Shown: positions 33,616 to 42,381 of the stretch, in pieces | Numbering within the stretch: position 1 is the stretch's first letter | Layout: the number at the start of each line of letters is the position of its first letter | DNA from: Lysobacter capsici | GTDB taxonomy: Bacteria > Pseudomonadota > Gammaproteobacteria > Xanthomonadales > Xanthomonadaceae | Assembly (NCBI RefSeq): GCF_018732085.1 | Contig: NZ_CP076103.1 | Location: forward strand, 4,340,001 to 4,404,000 | Length of the DNA: 64,000 bases | Reading direction: 5' to 3' | Notes under the pieces: model-generated | What the model saw: the letters and a program-made list of their open reading frames with translations, nothing else | Database searches by the model: none | What the model was told of the DNA's origin: nothing | Translations under genes and position numbers: made by a program

Positions 33616-35769
33616 TCACTCCGCCGGCAGCTTCATTTCCTTGAGCAGGTGCGGCGCCGGATACACCTTGGCCAGCAGCCAGCGCAGGTAGCGCATGTCG
33701 ACATGGATCGCGCGCTTGTAGCGCGGATCGAACATCCAGCTGGCGCTGACCGCTTCCCAGTTGCTGTCGAAGTTCAGCCCGATCAGCTTGCCGTTGGCGT
33801 CGAGCACAGGCGAGCCGGAATTGCCGCCGGTGGTATCGAGATTGGTCAGGAAATCCACGGTCTGGGTCTTGAGTTCGGGATCGATCGTGCTGCCGAAATC
33901 GCCCTTGGCGATCGCATCGCGCAGGGCCTGCGGCGCGTCGAACGGCTTGACCCCGGTGTGTTTCTCGACGATGCCCTGGACCGTGGTCAGCGGCCGGTAG
34001 CGCACGCCGTCGCGCGGGTCCATCGTGCTGACCTTGCCGTAGCTCACGCGCAAGGTCGAATTCGCATCGGGATAGACCGCCCGGCCCTGCGAATGACGAT
34101 ACGCGATCAAGGCGCGCATGTAGGCCGGGCGCAGGCGCAGCAGCTCGCCTTCGCGCGCCTTGGTTTCCTCTTCGATGCGCAGCACCGCCGGCCGCAGCGT
34201 GGCCGCGGCCTTGAGCAGGCTGTCGTCGCTGGCCTGCAACTGCTTGGCGTCGCTGTTCATCGCCTGCAGGCGCGCGGCTTCCTCGCCCAGGCGGGTGCCG
34301 GCGTACAAGGCATCGAGCGAACGTTGCAGCGACGCGCGGTCCTCGCCTTCGAACACGCGATCGAACTCGGCCACCCGCGCGGCCTTGGGCAGGGCCTTGT
34401 ACTGGCTCAGCAGATCCAGCAACACCGCCTTTTCGACCTGCGGCGCGTAACGGCGCTGCACCTGCTTGAAGCGGCCCGCGATCAGCGCATCGTCGCGCTG
34501 CTGATAGCCGCTTTCGCGCTGCGCATCGGGCTTGGCGCGCTCCAGCGCGAGGCGCTGCACGGTCAGCGCGGTGTTGAGCAGCTGGGTCTGGGTGCGGATC
34601 GCGGTCAACAGCTGATCGCGCTCGCGCATCGCAGCGCCCGCGTCGAGCACGCGCTGCGCGGCGTCGATGTCGGCGCGGATCGCCTTGGCGTCGGGCTGCT
34701 TGTCCAGCCACGCGAGCATCGCCGCTTCGTCCGCGCCGCGCACCTTGACCGCGTCGCTGCGGCGCAGGCCGTCGAGTTCGCCCTGCGCGCGCTTGAGCGT
34801 GTTCTTGAACCCGGCGACCTGTGCGGCGTAGCGCACCTTCGCCTCGGCGTCGTTGGCGCCGGCCGCTTCGACGGTCTTGATCAGGCCTCCGTACAAGGCC
34901 ACCCGCGACGGCAGTTGCCACTCGATCTGCTGGACGAATTCGGAGGCCATGCGGTGGCGGAAGGTCACGCCCGGGTAACCGGCGAGCATCGCGTAGTCGC
35001 CTTCGCGCACCGGGTCGGTCGACACCTGCAGATGCCCGGGCGGCGCGTACGGCACGTTGTCGGGCGAATAGTCGGCCGGCTTGCCGTCCTTGCCGACGTA
35101 GGCGCGCAGCAAGGTGAAATCGCCGCTGTGGCGCGGCCATACGAAGTTGTCGACCTCGTCGCCGTAATTGCCGATGCTGTCGGGCGGCGCATACACCAAA
35201 CGGATGTCGCGCAGTTCCAACTGGCGGATCAGATAAAAGTCGGTGCCGTAGTACATGTTGGCGACGCTGCAACGGGTGCCGGCGTCGCGCTCGCATTCGG
35301 CCACCACCGCCTTGCTCGCGCTGTCGACCGCATCGTAGTAAGCGCGGCCGTGCTTGCCGCGCGCGCCGGCGAGGATGCGTTCGGTGACCTTGTCGAAACC
35401 GGTGGTCACCAACACCCGAAAATCCGGATTGGCCGGCAGTTCGGCGGCGCGGTCGGCGGCGACGAAACCGTTGCCGATCAGGTCGCGATCGGGCTTGGAG
35501 TTGTACTGGATCACGCCGAAGGCGACGTGGTGATTGGTCAGCACCAGGCCGTCGGGCGAAACGAAAGCGCCGGTGGCGCCGCCCACCTTCACCACCGCGT
35601 TCATCGGCGCGCGCGTGAGTTCAGCCAGATCGTTCGGATCGCCCTTGAACCCGGCCGCGCGAAGCTGGCGCGCGAGGTCGGGCAGTTGCGAGGGCATCCA
35701 CATGCCTTCATCGGCCTGGGCGGCGGTGGCGCACAGCGCCAGGGACAGGGCTAACACACGGGGGCGCAT
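33616..35769 (-). CDS. S46-family dipeptidyl peptidase, paralogue 3 (divergent)
   Basis: A 717-aa exported peptidase. Signal peptide MRPRVLALSLALCATAAQA/D. The triad is His81 (TNHHV), Asp217 (RHSGDF) and Ser651 (GGNSGSPV). The P1-specificity position is Ser669 (NFDSNW), as in paralogue 1. It lacks both Cys residues that the other two carry around the catalytic His (GGATGAF and HHVAF instead of GGCTAS and HHC). It is thus the most diverged copy. It is first in transcription order, 257 bases upstream of paralogue 2, and divergent from tdh. Confidence 0.93.
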   Translation of the reverse strand: MRPRVLALSLALCATAAQADEGMWMPSQLPDLARQLRAAGFKGDPNDLAELTRAPMNAVVKVGGATGAFVSPDGLVLTNHHVAFGVIQYNSKPDRDLIGNGFVAADRAAELPANPDFRVLVTTGFDKVTERILAGARGKHGRAYYDAVDSASKAVVAECERDAGTRCSVANMYYGTDFYLIRQLELRDIRLVYAPPDSIGNYGDEVDNFVWPRHSGDFTLLRAYVGKDGKPADYSPDNVPYAPPGHLQVSTDPVREGDYAMLAGYPGVTFRHRMASEFVQQIEWQLPSRVALYGGLIKTVEAAGANDAEAKVRYAAQVAGFKNTLKRAQGELDGLRRSDAVKVRGADEAAMLAWLDKQPDAKAIRADIDAAQRVLDAGAAMRERDQLLTAIRTQTQLLNTALTVQRLALERAKPDAQRESGYQQRDDALIAGRFKQVQRRYAPQVEKAVLLDLLSQYKALPKAARVAEFDRVFEGEDRASLQRSLDALYAGTRLGEEAARLQAMNSDAKQLQASDDSLLKAAATLRPAVLRIEEETKAREGELLRLRPAYMRALIAYRHSQGRAVYPDANSTLRVSYGKVSTMDPRDGVRYRPLTTVQGIVEKHTGVKPFDAPQALRDAIAKGDFGSTIDPELKTQTVDFLTNLDTTGGNSGSPVLDANGKLIGLNFDSNWEAVSASWMFDPRYKRAIHVDMRYLRWLLAKVYPAPHLLKEMKLPAE

Positions 35770-35905
35770 GGAAATCCGTGACGGTTGGGGAAGCCGCGAC
35801 GATAGGCCAAGCCGCCCGCCGCGGGCAAACCCGGCCGGGGTCGCGGCGTATAATTCGCGCTTCTCTCCCGCCCGGCCTGGCCGTGGCCCCTAGGTATCGA
35901 TCCCA

Positions 35906-36940
35906 ATGACGCAAACGATGAAAGCGCTGGTCAAGCGCGAAGCCGGCAAGGGCATCTGGATGGAAGAAGTGCCGGTGCCCGTGCCCGGTCCCAACGAGGT
36001 CCTGATCAAGCTCGAGAAGACCGCCATCTGCGGCACCGACCTGCACATCTACCTGTGGGACGAGTGGAGCCAGCGCACGATCAAGCCCGGCCTGGTGATC
36101 GGCCATGAATTCGTCGGCCGCGTGGTCGACCTCGGCCCCGGCGTGGTCGGCTACCGCCCCGGCCAGCGCGTCTCGGCCGAAGGCCACATCGTCTGCGGCC
36201 ATTGCCGCAACTGCCGCGGCGGCCGCCAGCACCTTTGCCCCAACACGGTCGGCATCGGCGTCAACCGCAACGGCGCCTTCGCCGAATACATCGTGATGCC
36301 GGCCAGCAACCTGTGGCCGATCCCCGACCAGATCCCCAGCGAACTGGCCGCGTTCTTCGACCCCTACGGCAACGCCGCGCACTGCGCGCTGGAATTCGAC
36401 GTGGTCGGCGAGGACGTGCTGATCACCGGCGCCGGTCCGATCGGCATCATCGCCGCCGGCATCTGCAAGCACATCGGCGCGCGTAACGTGGTGGTCACCG
36501 ACGTCAACGATTTCCGCTTGAAGCTGGCCGCCGACATGGGCGCCACGCGCGTGGTCAACGTCGCCAACCAGTCGCTCAAGGACGTGATGGCCGACCTGCA
36601 CATGGAAGGCTTCGACGTCGGCCTGGAAATGAGCGGCAACCCGCGCGCGTTCAACGACATGCTCGACTGCATGTACCACGGCGGCAAGATCGCCATGCTC
36701 GGCATCATGCCCAAGGGCGCCGGCGCGGACTGGGACAAGATCATCTTCAAGGGCCTGACCCTGCACGGCATGTACGGCCGCAAGATGTACGAGACCTGGT
36801 ACAAGATGACCCAACTGGTGTTGAGCGGCTTCCCGCTCGGCAAGGTGCTCACCCACCAGCTGCCGATCGACGAGTTCCAGAAGGGTTTCGACCTGATGGA
36901 AGCGGGCAAGGCGGGCAAGGTCGTGCTTAGCTGGAATTGA
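35906..36940 (+). CDS. tdh: L-threonine 3-dehydrogenase
   Basis: A 344-aa zinc-dependent medium-chain dehydrogenase that oxidises threonine to 2-amino-3-ketobutyrate with NAD. The catalytic zinc ligand is Cys42 in AICGTDLH, followed by GHEFVGRV. Structural zinc Cys residues are in CGHCRNCRGGRQHLC. The NAD-binding GAGPIGIIAAGIC lies near residue 173. Length is normal. The partner kbl follows 139 bases downstream, separated by a heptad hairpin. A second Met at residue 5 is an alternative start. Confidence 0.97.
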   Translation: MTQTMKALVKREAGKGIWMEEVPVPVPGPNEVLIKLEKTAICGTDLHIYLWDEWSQRTIKPGLVIGHEFVGRVVDLGPGVVGYRPGQRVSAEGHIVCGHCRNCRGGRQHLCPNTVGIGVNRNGAFAEYIVMPASNLWPIPDQIPSELAAFFDPYGNAAHCALEFDVVGEDVLITGAGPIGIIAAGICKHIGARNVVVTDVNDFRLKLAADMGATRVVNVANQSLKDVMADLHMEGFDVGLEMSGNPRAFNDMLDCMYHGGKIAMLGIMPKGAGADWDKIIFKGLTLHGMYGRKMYETWYKMTQLVLSGFPLGKVLTHQLPIDEFQKGFDLMEAGKAGKVVLSWN

Positions 36941-36946
36941 TGGGAG

Positions 36947-37078
36947 CCGGGAATCGGGAATGGGGAATCGGGAGTCGCAACAGCGCCCGCTCCACTTCCG
37001 ATTTCCCAGCGCTTACATCCAGTTCGCACCGCTGCGCTTTCCGATTCCCAATTCCCTATTCCCCATTCCCGGCACCCC
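36947..37078. repeat. Heptad hairpin between tdh and kbl
   Basis: GGGAATCGGGAATGGGGAAT (from about 36950) is answered by CGATTCCCAATTCCCTATTC (from about 37040). The element fills nearly the whole tdh-kbl spacer and abuts the kbl start codon, so it replaces the usual ribosome-binding region. Confidence 0.82.
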
Positions 37079-37079
37079 A

Positions 37080-38273
37080 ATGTCCCTGACCCAACACTAC
37101 GCCGACACCCTCGACGAAATCCGCGCGCAGGGGCTGTTCAAGTCCGAGCGCGTGATCACCAGCCCGCAGTCGGCCGAAATCGTGCTGGAAGACGGGCGCA
37201 CGGTGTTGAACTTCTGCGCCAACAATTACCTCGGCCTGGCCGATCACCCGGACATCATCCAGGCGGCGAAGGACGCGCTCGACACGCACGGCTTCGGCAT
37301 GGCCTCGGTGCGCTTCATCTGCGGCACCCAGGACCTGCACAAGCAACTGGAAAAGACCATCGCCGATTTCTTCGGCACCGAAGATACAATCCTGTACGCG
37401 GCCTGCTTCGACGCGAACGGCGGTCTGTTCGAACCGTTGCTCGGCGAAGCTGATGCGATCATCTCCGATGCGCTCAACCACGCCTCGATCATCGACGGCG
37501 TGCGCCTGTGCAAGGCCAAGCGCTTCCGTTACGCCAACTGCGACATGGCCGATCTGGAAAAGCAGCTGCAGGCCGCCGATGCGGCCGGCTGCAGAACCAA
37601 GCTGATCACCAGCGACGGCGTGTTCTCGATGGACGGCTTCATCGCTCCGCTCGATGAAATCACCGCGCTTGCGAAAAAGTACGGCGCGCTGGTCCACATC
37701 GACGAATGCCACGCGACCGGCTTCCTCGGCGCGAGCGGCCGCGGCTCCGCCGAGGTCAAGGGCGTGATGGACAAGATCGATATCTTCACCGGCACCCTCG
37801 GCAAGGCCATGGGCGGCGCGCTGGGCGGCTTCACCACGGCGAAGAAGGAAGTCATCGAACTGCTGCGTCAGCGTTCGCGTCCGTATCTGTTTTCGAACTC
37901 GTTGCCGCCGCATGTGGTCGCGGCCGGCATCAAGGCCTTCGAAATGTTGTCGGCCGCTGGAGATCTGCGCGATCGGTTGGCGCAGAACACCGCCTACTTC
38001 CGCGAGCAGATGACCCAACTGGGTTTCGACGTGAAGCCCGGCGTGCATCCGATCAGCCCGGTGATGCTGTATGACGCGCCGCTGGCGCAGAAGTTCGCCT
38101 CGCGCCTGCTCGAAGAAGGCATCTACGCGATCGGCTTCTTCTTCCCGGTGGTGCCGCAGGGCCAGGCGCGCATCCGCACCCAGATGTCGGCCGCGCACAC
38201 GCGCGAACACCTCGACCGCGCGATCGCCGCCTTCGCCAAGATCGGCCGCGAACTCGGGGTCATCCAGGCTTGA
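37080..38273 (+). CDS. kbl: 2-amino-3-ketobutyrate CoA ligase (glycine C-acetyltransferase)
   Basis: A 397-aa PLP enzyme that cleaves 2-amino-3-ketobutyrate with CoA to glycine and acetyl-CoA, completing threonine breakdown begun by Tdh. PLP-binding Lys242 is in GTLGKAMGGALGG. 'DECHATGFLGASGRG' and 'SDALNHASIIDGVRL' are fold-type I motifs. ATG 37080 (MSLTQHYADTL) fits the family; an open frame extending upstream to 36960 is translated repeat DNA. No good Shine-Dalgarno precedes the ATG because the heptad repeat runs up to it. Length is normal. Confidence 0.96.
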   Translation: MSLTQHYADTLDEIRAQGLFKSERVITSPQSAEIVLEDGRTVLNFCANNYLGLADHPDIIQAAKDALDTHGFGMASVRFICGTQDLHKQLEKTIADFFGTEDTILYAACFDANGGLFEPLLGEADAIISDALNHASIIDGVRLCKAKRFRYANCDMADLEKQLQAADAAGCRTKLITSDGVFSMDGFIAPLDEITALAKKYGALVHIDECHATGFLGASGRGSAEVKGVMDKIDIFTGTLGKAMGGALGGFTTAKKEVIELLRQRSRPYLFSNSLPPHVVAAGIKAFEMLSAAGDLRDRLAQNTAYFREQMTQLGFDVKPGVHPISPVMLYDAPLAQKFASRLLEEGIYAIGFFFPVVPQGQARIRTQMSAAHTREHLDRAIAAFAKIGRELGVIQA

Positions 38274-38384
38274 GCGCAATACCGCGACCGCGACGCAGCA
38301 CCGGCCGCGCCGGTGGTGCGCCGCGTCGCGGTGGTTTCGACGAAGCCCGCGCCGCGGGCTTCGTGGCCGCATCGCGATAAGCCC

Positions 38385-38729
38385 ATGCGCGCCGCACTGC
38401 GTCGTCGCCTGTTGCAGGCCGTGCGGACCGACGCGCTGGCGGTGTTCGACGCCGGCGTGTGGCAAACCCGTTGCCTGCATTGCCGACGCGCGCTGAGCCT
38501 GCGCGAGGACGGCGAAGCCCTGGGCACGACGTCGCTGGAGCATGTCGTGCCCAGTGCCTGGTTCGGCAAACGCGCGGCCGCCGCGATCACCGCGCGCGTC
38601 GGCGACGATGCCGACGACCCGCGCAACCTCGCCCTCGCCTGCGCCGCCTGCAATCACGGCAAGGGCTGCAGCCACGATGCGCGCGGCCCGAGCGACGAAC
38701 GCGCGCGAGGTGGTGTCGGCCTTGCTTGA
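38385..38729 (+). CDS. HNH-endonuclease-like protein, possibly frameshifted at the C-terminus
   Basis: 114 residues from ATG 38385. The zinc/HNH pattern is clear: CLHC near residue 27, 'TSLEHVVPSAWFG', and 'DDPRNLALACAACNHGKG' (second CxxC and the Asn/His core). HNH proteins nick or cut nucleic acid; small stand-alone ones are of unknown role. The frame ends early in GGVGLA. One base over, from about 38700, the sequence reads 'EVVSALLDARMARWRDELIATP' to a stop at 38775, a much more natural helical end. A slip in the CGCGCGCG run near 38697 may have truncated it. Confidence 0.72.
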   Translation: MRAALRRRLLQAVRTDALAVFDAGVWQTRCLHCRRALSLREDGEALGTTSLEHVVPSAWFGKRAAAAITARVGDDADDPRNLALACAACNHGKGCSHDARGPSDERARGGVGLA

Positions 38730-38777
38730 TGCGCGCATGGCGCGGTGGCGGGATGAACTGATCGCGACGCCATGAGG

Positions 38778-39148
38778 TTTCGTGGGAGGGTGCTTCAGCC
38801 CCGACGCTGTTCGCTCAGCAATCACGAATCTTGCAAAACGCCTGATCGGAAAGCGTCGGGGCTGAAGCCCCTCCCACAAAAGACCTCGATCGGTTGCGGT
38901 GAGGCGGAGAGCCACTTGCCCATCGACAGCGATCAGTCGGTCTTCCAGGTTGCGCAAGCGACGCATTCTTGACGACACATGCAAGCGGATCGGCGCTGGG
39001 CAGTACGCACCCATCACTTCCAGCGCGAAGCCATGAGGTTTTTTTTGGGAGGGGCTTCAGCCCCGACGCTGTTCGCTCAGCCACTACGAATCTTGCGAAG
39101 CGCCTGATCGGAAAGCGTCGGGGCTGAAGCCCCTCCCACACAGACCTC
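38778..39148. repeat. Two copies of the GTGGGAGGGGCTTCAGCCCC hairpin
   Basis: Hairpins at 38780-38886 and 39040-39148 share 'CTTCAGCCCCGACGCTGTTC', 'CGCCTGATCGGAAAGCGTCG' and 'GGGCTGAAGCCCCTCCCACA'. They fill the 38730-39151 gap; the 150 bases between them contain nothing recognised. Confidence 0.87.
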
Positions 39149-39151
39149 ACA

Positions 39152-39904
39152 CTATCCGCCCGCACCCAAGGCCGCGACTTCGATCGCGCTAAGTTCGCGC
39201 CACTGGCCCTTGCCCAAGTCGCCGAGCGCCAGTCCGCCGATCCCGATCCGCACCAGCCGCAGCACGCCGATGTCGAACCCGGCCAGCAAACGGCGGATCT
39301 GCCGGTTGCGGCCTTCGTCGAGCACGATCTCCAGCCACGCGTTCTTCTCGCCGGCACGCAGCAGCGTCGCCGACTTCGCGCGCAGGCGCTCGCCGTGCTC
39401 GATCACGCCCTCGCCCAATGCGGCCAGTTGCGCGGCATTGGGGATGGTGTCGATCTGGACGTGATAGGTCTTGTCCGGCCCGCTGTCGGGATCGGTGATG
39501 CGCGCGGCCCATTGCGGGTCGTTGCAGAACAGCAGCAGGCCTTCGCTGGCCTTGTCGAGGCGGCCGACCGGCGCCAGCCACGGCAACGGCGCGTCGCCCA
39601 GCCGCGCGCCGTCGAGGCAGCGGTAGACGGTGTCGCGGCCACGTTCGTCCTGGGCCGTTGTCACCAGCCCGCGCGGCTTGTTGAGCATCAGGTACAGGCG
39701 CGGCGCCGCGTCGGCGGCGTCGCCGTCGATTTCGATCCGGTGCCGGCCCTGCACGATCGGAAATTCGGGATCGCGCACGATGCGGCCGTCGACCGACACG
39801 CGTCCGGCGGCGATCCATTTCGCCGCTTCGCTGCGCGAGCACAGACCCTGCTTGGACAGCACGCGGGCCAGGCCATGTCGGGGCGATGAGGATGTGGTAC
39901 TCAA
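39152..39904 (-). CDS. RsuA/RluB/RluE-family pseudouridine synthase
   Basis: About 250 aa from a TTG at 39904 preceded by AGGA. The N-terminal S4 RNA-binding domain reads LARVLSKQGLCSRSEAAKWIAAGRVSVDG. The catalytic Asp is in 'VGRLDKASEGLLLFCND', the GRLDxxSEG signature of this synthase group. 'LNKPRGLVTTAQDERG' and 'RNRQIRRLLAGF' are further family motifs. It converts uridine to pseudouridine in rRNA; the exact site cannot be told. The frame is open upstream to 40174, but that extension has no S4 similarity. The start codon is uncertain. Confidence 0.9.
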   Translation of the reverse strand: MSTTSSSPRHGLARVLSKQGLCSRSEAAKWIAAGRVSVDGRIVRDPEFPIVQGRHRIEIDGDAADAAPRLYLMLNKPRGLVTTAQDERGRDTVYRCLDGARLGDAPLPWLAPVGRLDKASEGLLLFCNDPQWAARITDPDSGPDKTYHVQIDTIPNAAQLAALGEGVIEHGERLRAKSATLLRAGEKNAWLEIVLDEGRNRQIRRLLAGFDIGVLRLVRIGIGGLALGDLGKGQWRELSAIEVAALGAGG

Positions 39905-40150
39905 GCGCGGTCCTGGAAGCTGTGGAACGTAGGCGGCATCACGATAGGGACCAACCCGACGGCGATCGGGTCGAAACGATCCGGACGCATCGCCTTGGTC
40001 AAGCGCGACCGCGGAGCGAACGCAGATCCGCCGCAGGATACGAGCCGCTCGCGAAGTACCCGGGCGACCATCCGGCCTAGCCACGACCATGCGCCGAAAG
40101 CCCGCGCATCGCTTCGAGCCACCCATCGCGGCGAGATCATGCCGCGCGAG

Positions 40151-40186
40151 CCAAAACAAAACGGCCGCAGGCAATGCCCGCGGCCG
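40151..40186 (-). terminator. Intrinsic terminator of the 40208-40732 gene
   Basis: The CGGCCGC / GCGGCCG stem with an inner GGC/GCC pairing is followed on the minus strand by TTTTGTTTTGG. It lies 21 bases after the stop. The remainder of 39905-40207 shows no gene. Confidence 0.85.
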
Positions 40187-40207
40187 CTGCAGTCGCGTCG
40201 CCGCGGC

Positions 40208-40732
40208 TTACTTCTTTTTCTTCTTCTCGTCGGCCGGGGCCGGCGCCGGTGCGGGATCGACGGCCGCAGCCGGCGCCGCCGCGGGCGCGCCGTTGCCCTT
40301 GGCCACGCGCACGCCCTTGGCCTTCATCCAGGCGCTGAATTCGTCGGCGGTCATGCGCTTGCCGCCCTGGCTCATGTCGAAGCGCCACGGCGTGTTGTCG
40401 TATTGGGTCTGCGGCTTGTACGCAGCCGGATCGTTGGCCGACGGCATGCCGGTCGAGGCCGGCGTGGCCTTGGCGACATTGCAGCCGTCCAGGCGGATGC
40501 GCAGCAGCACCTGGTCGACCGACAGCGCTTCGTCCAGCGCCTGCGACAACACGCCGGTCGGCGCACCGAGCTGATGCGAGGGCGCGACCAGTTCCGGCGC
40601 GATCGGCGCGATCAGGGTCGGCTGCACGGGCTGCGCGCGCGAGGCGGTCAGCGCCGCGCAATTGGCCGCGCTTTGCGCTTGCGAGGCGCCGGCAATCAAG
40701 ATCAACGACAGTCCGGCAATAACTCGGCGCAT
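40208..40732 (-). CDS. Small exported protein with Lys-rich C-terminus (hypothetical)
   Basis: 174 aa. Signal peptide MRRVIAGLSLILIAGASQA/Q. The mature part has one early Cys (ANCAALTAS), a second at LDGCNVAK, a central 'DNTPWRFDMSQGGKRMTADEFSAWMKAKG' segment, then an Ala/Pro-rich linker and a terminal DEKKKKK. I do not recognise the family. ATG 40732 gives a clean signal peptide; a longer frame upstream runs through the neighbouring ompA gene on another frame and is spurious. Periplasmic location is likely. Confidence 0.75.
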   Translation of the reverse strand: MRRVIAGLSLILIAGASQAQSAANCAALTASRAQPVQPTLIAPIAPELVAPSHQLGAPTGVLSQALDEALSVDQVLLRIRLDGCNVAKATPASTGMPSANDPAAYKPQTQYDNTPWRFDMSQGGKRMTADEFSAWMKAKGVRVAKGNGAPAAAPAAAVDPAPAPAPADEKKKKK

Positions 40733-40829
40733 GATTTTCTCCCTGGATTCGGCGCGAAGACGATTCCTACGCCGTTTGAACAGTGCGCGCCAGTGTAGGC
40801 GCCATGGGGGGGATCGGACAAGATTTGGG

Positions 40830-40918
40830 GTCGGGAATCGGGAATCGGGAATCGGAAGGAGCAAAACACCGTCGCTCCTGCTTTTACGATTCCCGACTCC
40901 CAATTCCCGATTCCCGGC
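40830..40918. repeat. Heptad hairpin downstream of ompA copy 1
   Basis: GGGAATCGGGAATCGGGAAT is answered by ATTCCCGACTCCCAATTCCC across a spacer that contains its own inverted pair (AGGAGCAAAAC / GCTCCTGCTTTT). The same unit follows ompA copy 2 at 42382. Confidence 0.85.
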
Positions 40919-40920
40919 CC

Positions 40921-40954
40921 AAAAAAACGAAGCCCGGCACAAGGCCGGGCTTCG
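40921..40954 (-). terminator. Intrinsic terminator of ompA copy 1
   Basis: Stem CGAAGCCCGGC / GCCGGGCTTCG (11 bp, loop ACAAG) with a run of seven T on the minus strand. Duplicated exactly at 42485-42518. Confidence 0.92.
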
Positions 40955-40995
40955 AAGTGTTGCGCTGCGGGCTCCGAGGAACCCGCGGGTGTCGC

Positions 40996-42075
40996 TTAGT
41001 TCTGGACGTTCAACTCGGTGCGGCGGTTCTTCTCGCTCTTGCACGCCGGCATCGTCTGCGGGGTCGGCTCCAGCGGACGGCTTTCGCCGTAGCCCACCGG
41101 TCCGATCAGACGGCCCGCGTCCACACCGTTGCTCGTCAGGTAGTCGTACGCAGCCTTCGCGCGACGCTCCGACAGCTTCTGGTTGTAGTCGTCCTTGCCG
41201 CACAGGTCGGTGTGACCGGCGACTTCGACCTTCAGGTCGGGGTAACGCTTCAGGATTTCGCTCGCTTCGCTCAGGATCGCCACCGCGTCAGGACGCAGCG
41301 TCGCCTTGTCGAAGTCGAAGTTCACGCCCTTCAGGTCGATGGTGACCGGCACCGGGCAGCCGTCCGGACCGATGGTCTGGCCAGCCTGCGAACCGGGGCA
41401 CTTGTCGTCGCAGTTGTTCACGCCGTCGCCGTCGTCGTCCTTGTCCGCGCAGCCCGGCTGCACTTCCGGGGCCGGAGCCACGGCCGCAACGGGTTCCGGA
41501 CCCAGCGGCACGATGATGCCGACCGAGGCCAGCACGTCGCCGAACCAGTCTTCCTGCGGCGCGTTCACGCTGCTGTCGTCGAAGTCGGCGCGGTACGCCA
41601 GCTCGGTGCGGATGCCGACGCGGCCCAGGTCACCCTGCACGCCCAGACCGACCTTGGCGGCGAAGTTGCCGTCCTTGCGGTTGCCCGGCGACAGCGGCGA
41701 GGGAATGAAGTACTCCTCTTCCGAGCGCTGGTAGCCCAGGCCCATCAGCAGGTACGGGTTCCAGTTGCGGCCTTCGGTCACGAAGTGGCGGCGCAGGTCC
41801 AGCGAGATGCCGTACTGGCTCCAGTTGGCGTTCTGGTTGGCGTCGAACTTCGGGTTCTGGTAGTTCAGCTCACCGTCGAGCGACCAGTTCTTGCTCAGGA
41901 ACTTGCCCAGGCCGATCGCGCCGAACGGAGCATTGCGGGTGCCGCGGTCGTTGTCCTGGATGTTCATGCCGGCCGAGCCGGTCAGGTACCAGCGGTCATC
42001 GAAATCCTGGGCGCTGGCCACCTGCGAAAAAGCCAAGCCCGCCAGCAGTGCGGTGCTCAACATACGGATCTTCAT
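40996..42075 (-). CDS. OmpA-family outer membrane porin/peptidoglycan anchor, copy 1
   Basis: 359 aa. Signal peptide MKIRMLSTALLAGLAFSQVASA/Q. An eight-stranded barrel covers residues ~24-190. A calcium-binding thrombospondin-3-like linker follows (DKDDDGDGVNNCDDKCPGSQ). The C-terminal OmpA domain binds diaminopimelate in peptidoglycan (AGHTDLCGKDDYNQKLSERR). It ends NRRTELNVQN. It tethers the outer membrane to the wall. The protein is identical to copy 2 after the signal peptide except for two residues (FLSKNW/FLNKNW and ANQNANW/ANQDANW). Confidence 0.94.
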   Translation of the reverse strand: MKIRMLSTALLAGLAFSQVASAQDFDDRWYLTGSAGMNIQDNDRGTRNAPFGAIGLGKFLSKNWSLDGELNYQNPKFDANQNANWSQYGISLDLRRHFVTEGRNWNPYLLMGLGYQRSEEEYFIPSPLSPGNRKDGNFAAKVGLGVQGDLGRVGIRTELAYRADFDDSSVNAPQEDWFGDVLASVGIIVPLGPEPVAAVAPAPEVQPGCADKDDDGDGVNNCDDKCPGSQAGQTIGPDGCPVPVTIDLKGVNFDFDKATLRPDAVAILSEASEILKRYPDLKVEVAGHTDLCGKDDYNQKLSERRAKAAYDYLTSNGVDAGRLIGPVGYGESRPLEPTPQTMPACKSEKNRRTELNVQN

Positions 42076-42381
42076 TCTGTAACTCCTTCAGATCGATCGG
42101 AACGGGGGGTGATCGGGACTGTGTGATCGGGACAGTCTTATTGCGGCGCTGACTCTTATGACAGAGACACTTTCAGCACTGGCAAGGCCTAGCGCCGCGG
42201 TCACTGGCGGGGGGATCATACACGGTCAAGATGTTTGTTAATACCACTTAACGTAGTTCAGTCGGGGGAATGAACCGGTGTGTGTGTAACGCGTCCGCAA
42301 GCAATACGCCCACTCGCGTGAGGTCGGGCCGACGAACGGTCGGTATTCGCCAGGAAAATGAGCTGGCCGTCGTAGTTTCAG

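Noticed and set aside
33463..35754. 763-aa + strand frame over the S46 paralogue 3 gene
   Set aside because: It mirrors the S46 gene almost end to end. Its His/Val/Arg-rich composition is the usual antisense artefact.
36960..37079. N-terminal extension of Kbl
   Set aside because: The 40 residues are translated heptad repeat (PIPNSLFPIPG) and have no counterpart in Kbl proteins.
40733..41203. N-terminal extension of the 174-aa exported protein to a 331-aa protein
   Set aside because: The extension is an alternative frame of the ompA gene (the same text recurs at the second ompA copy) and would bury the signal peptide.
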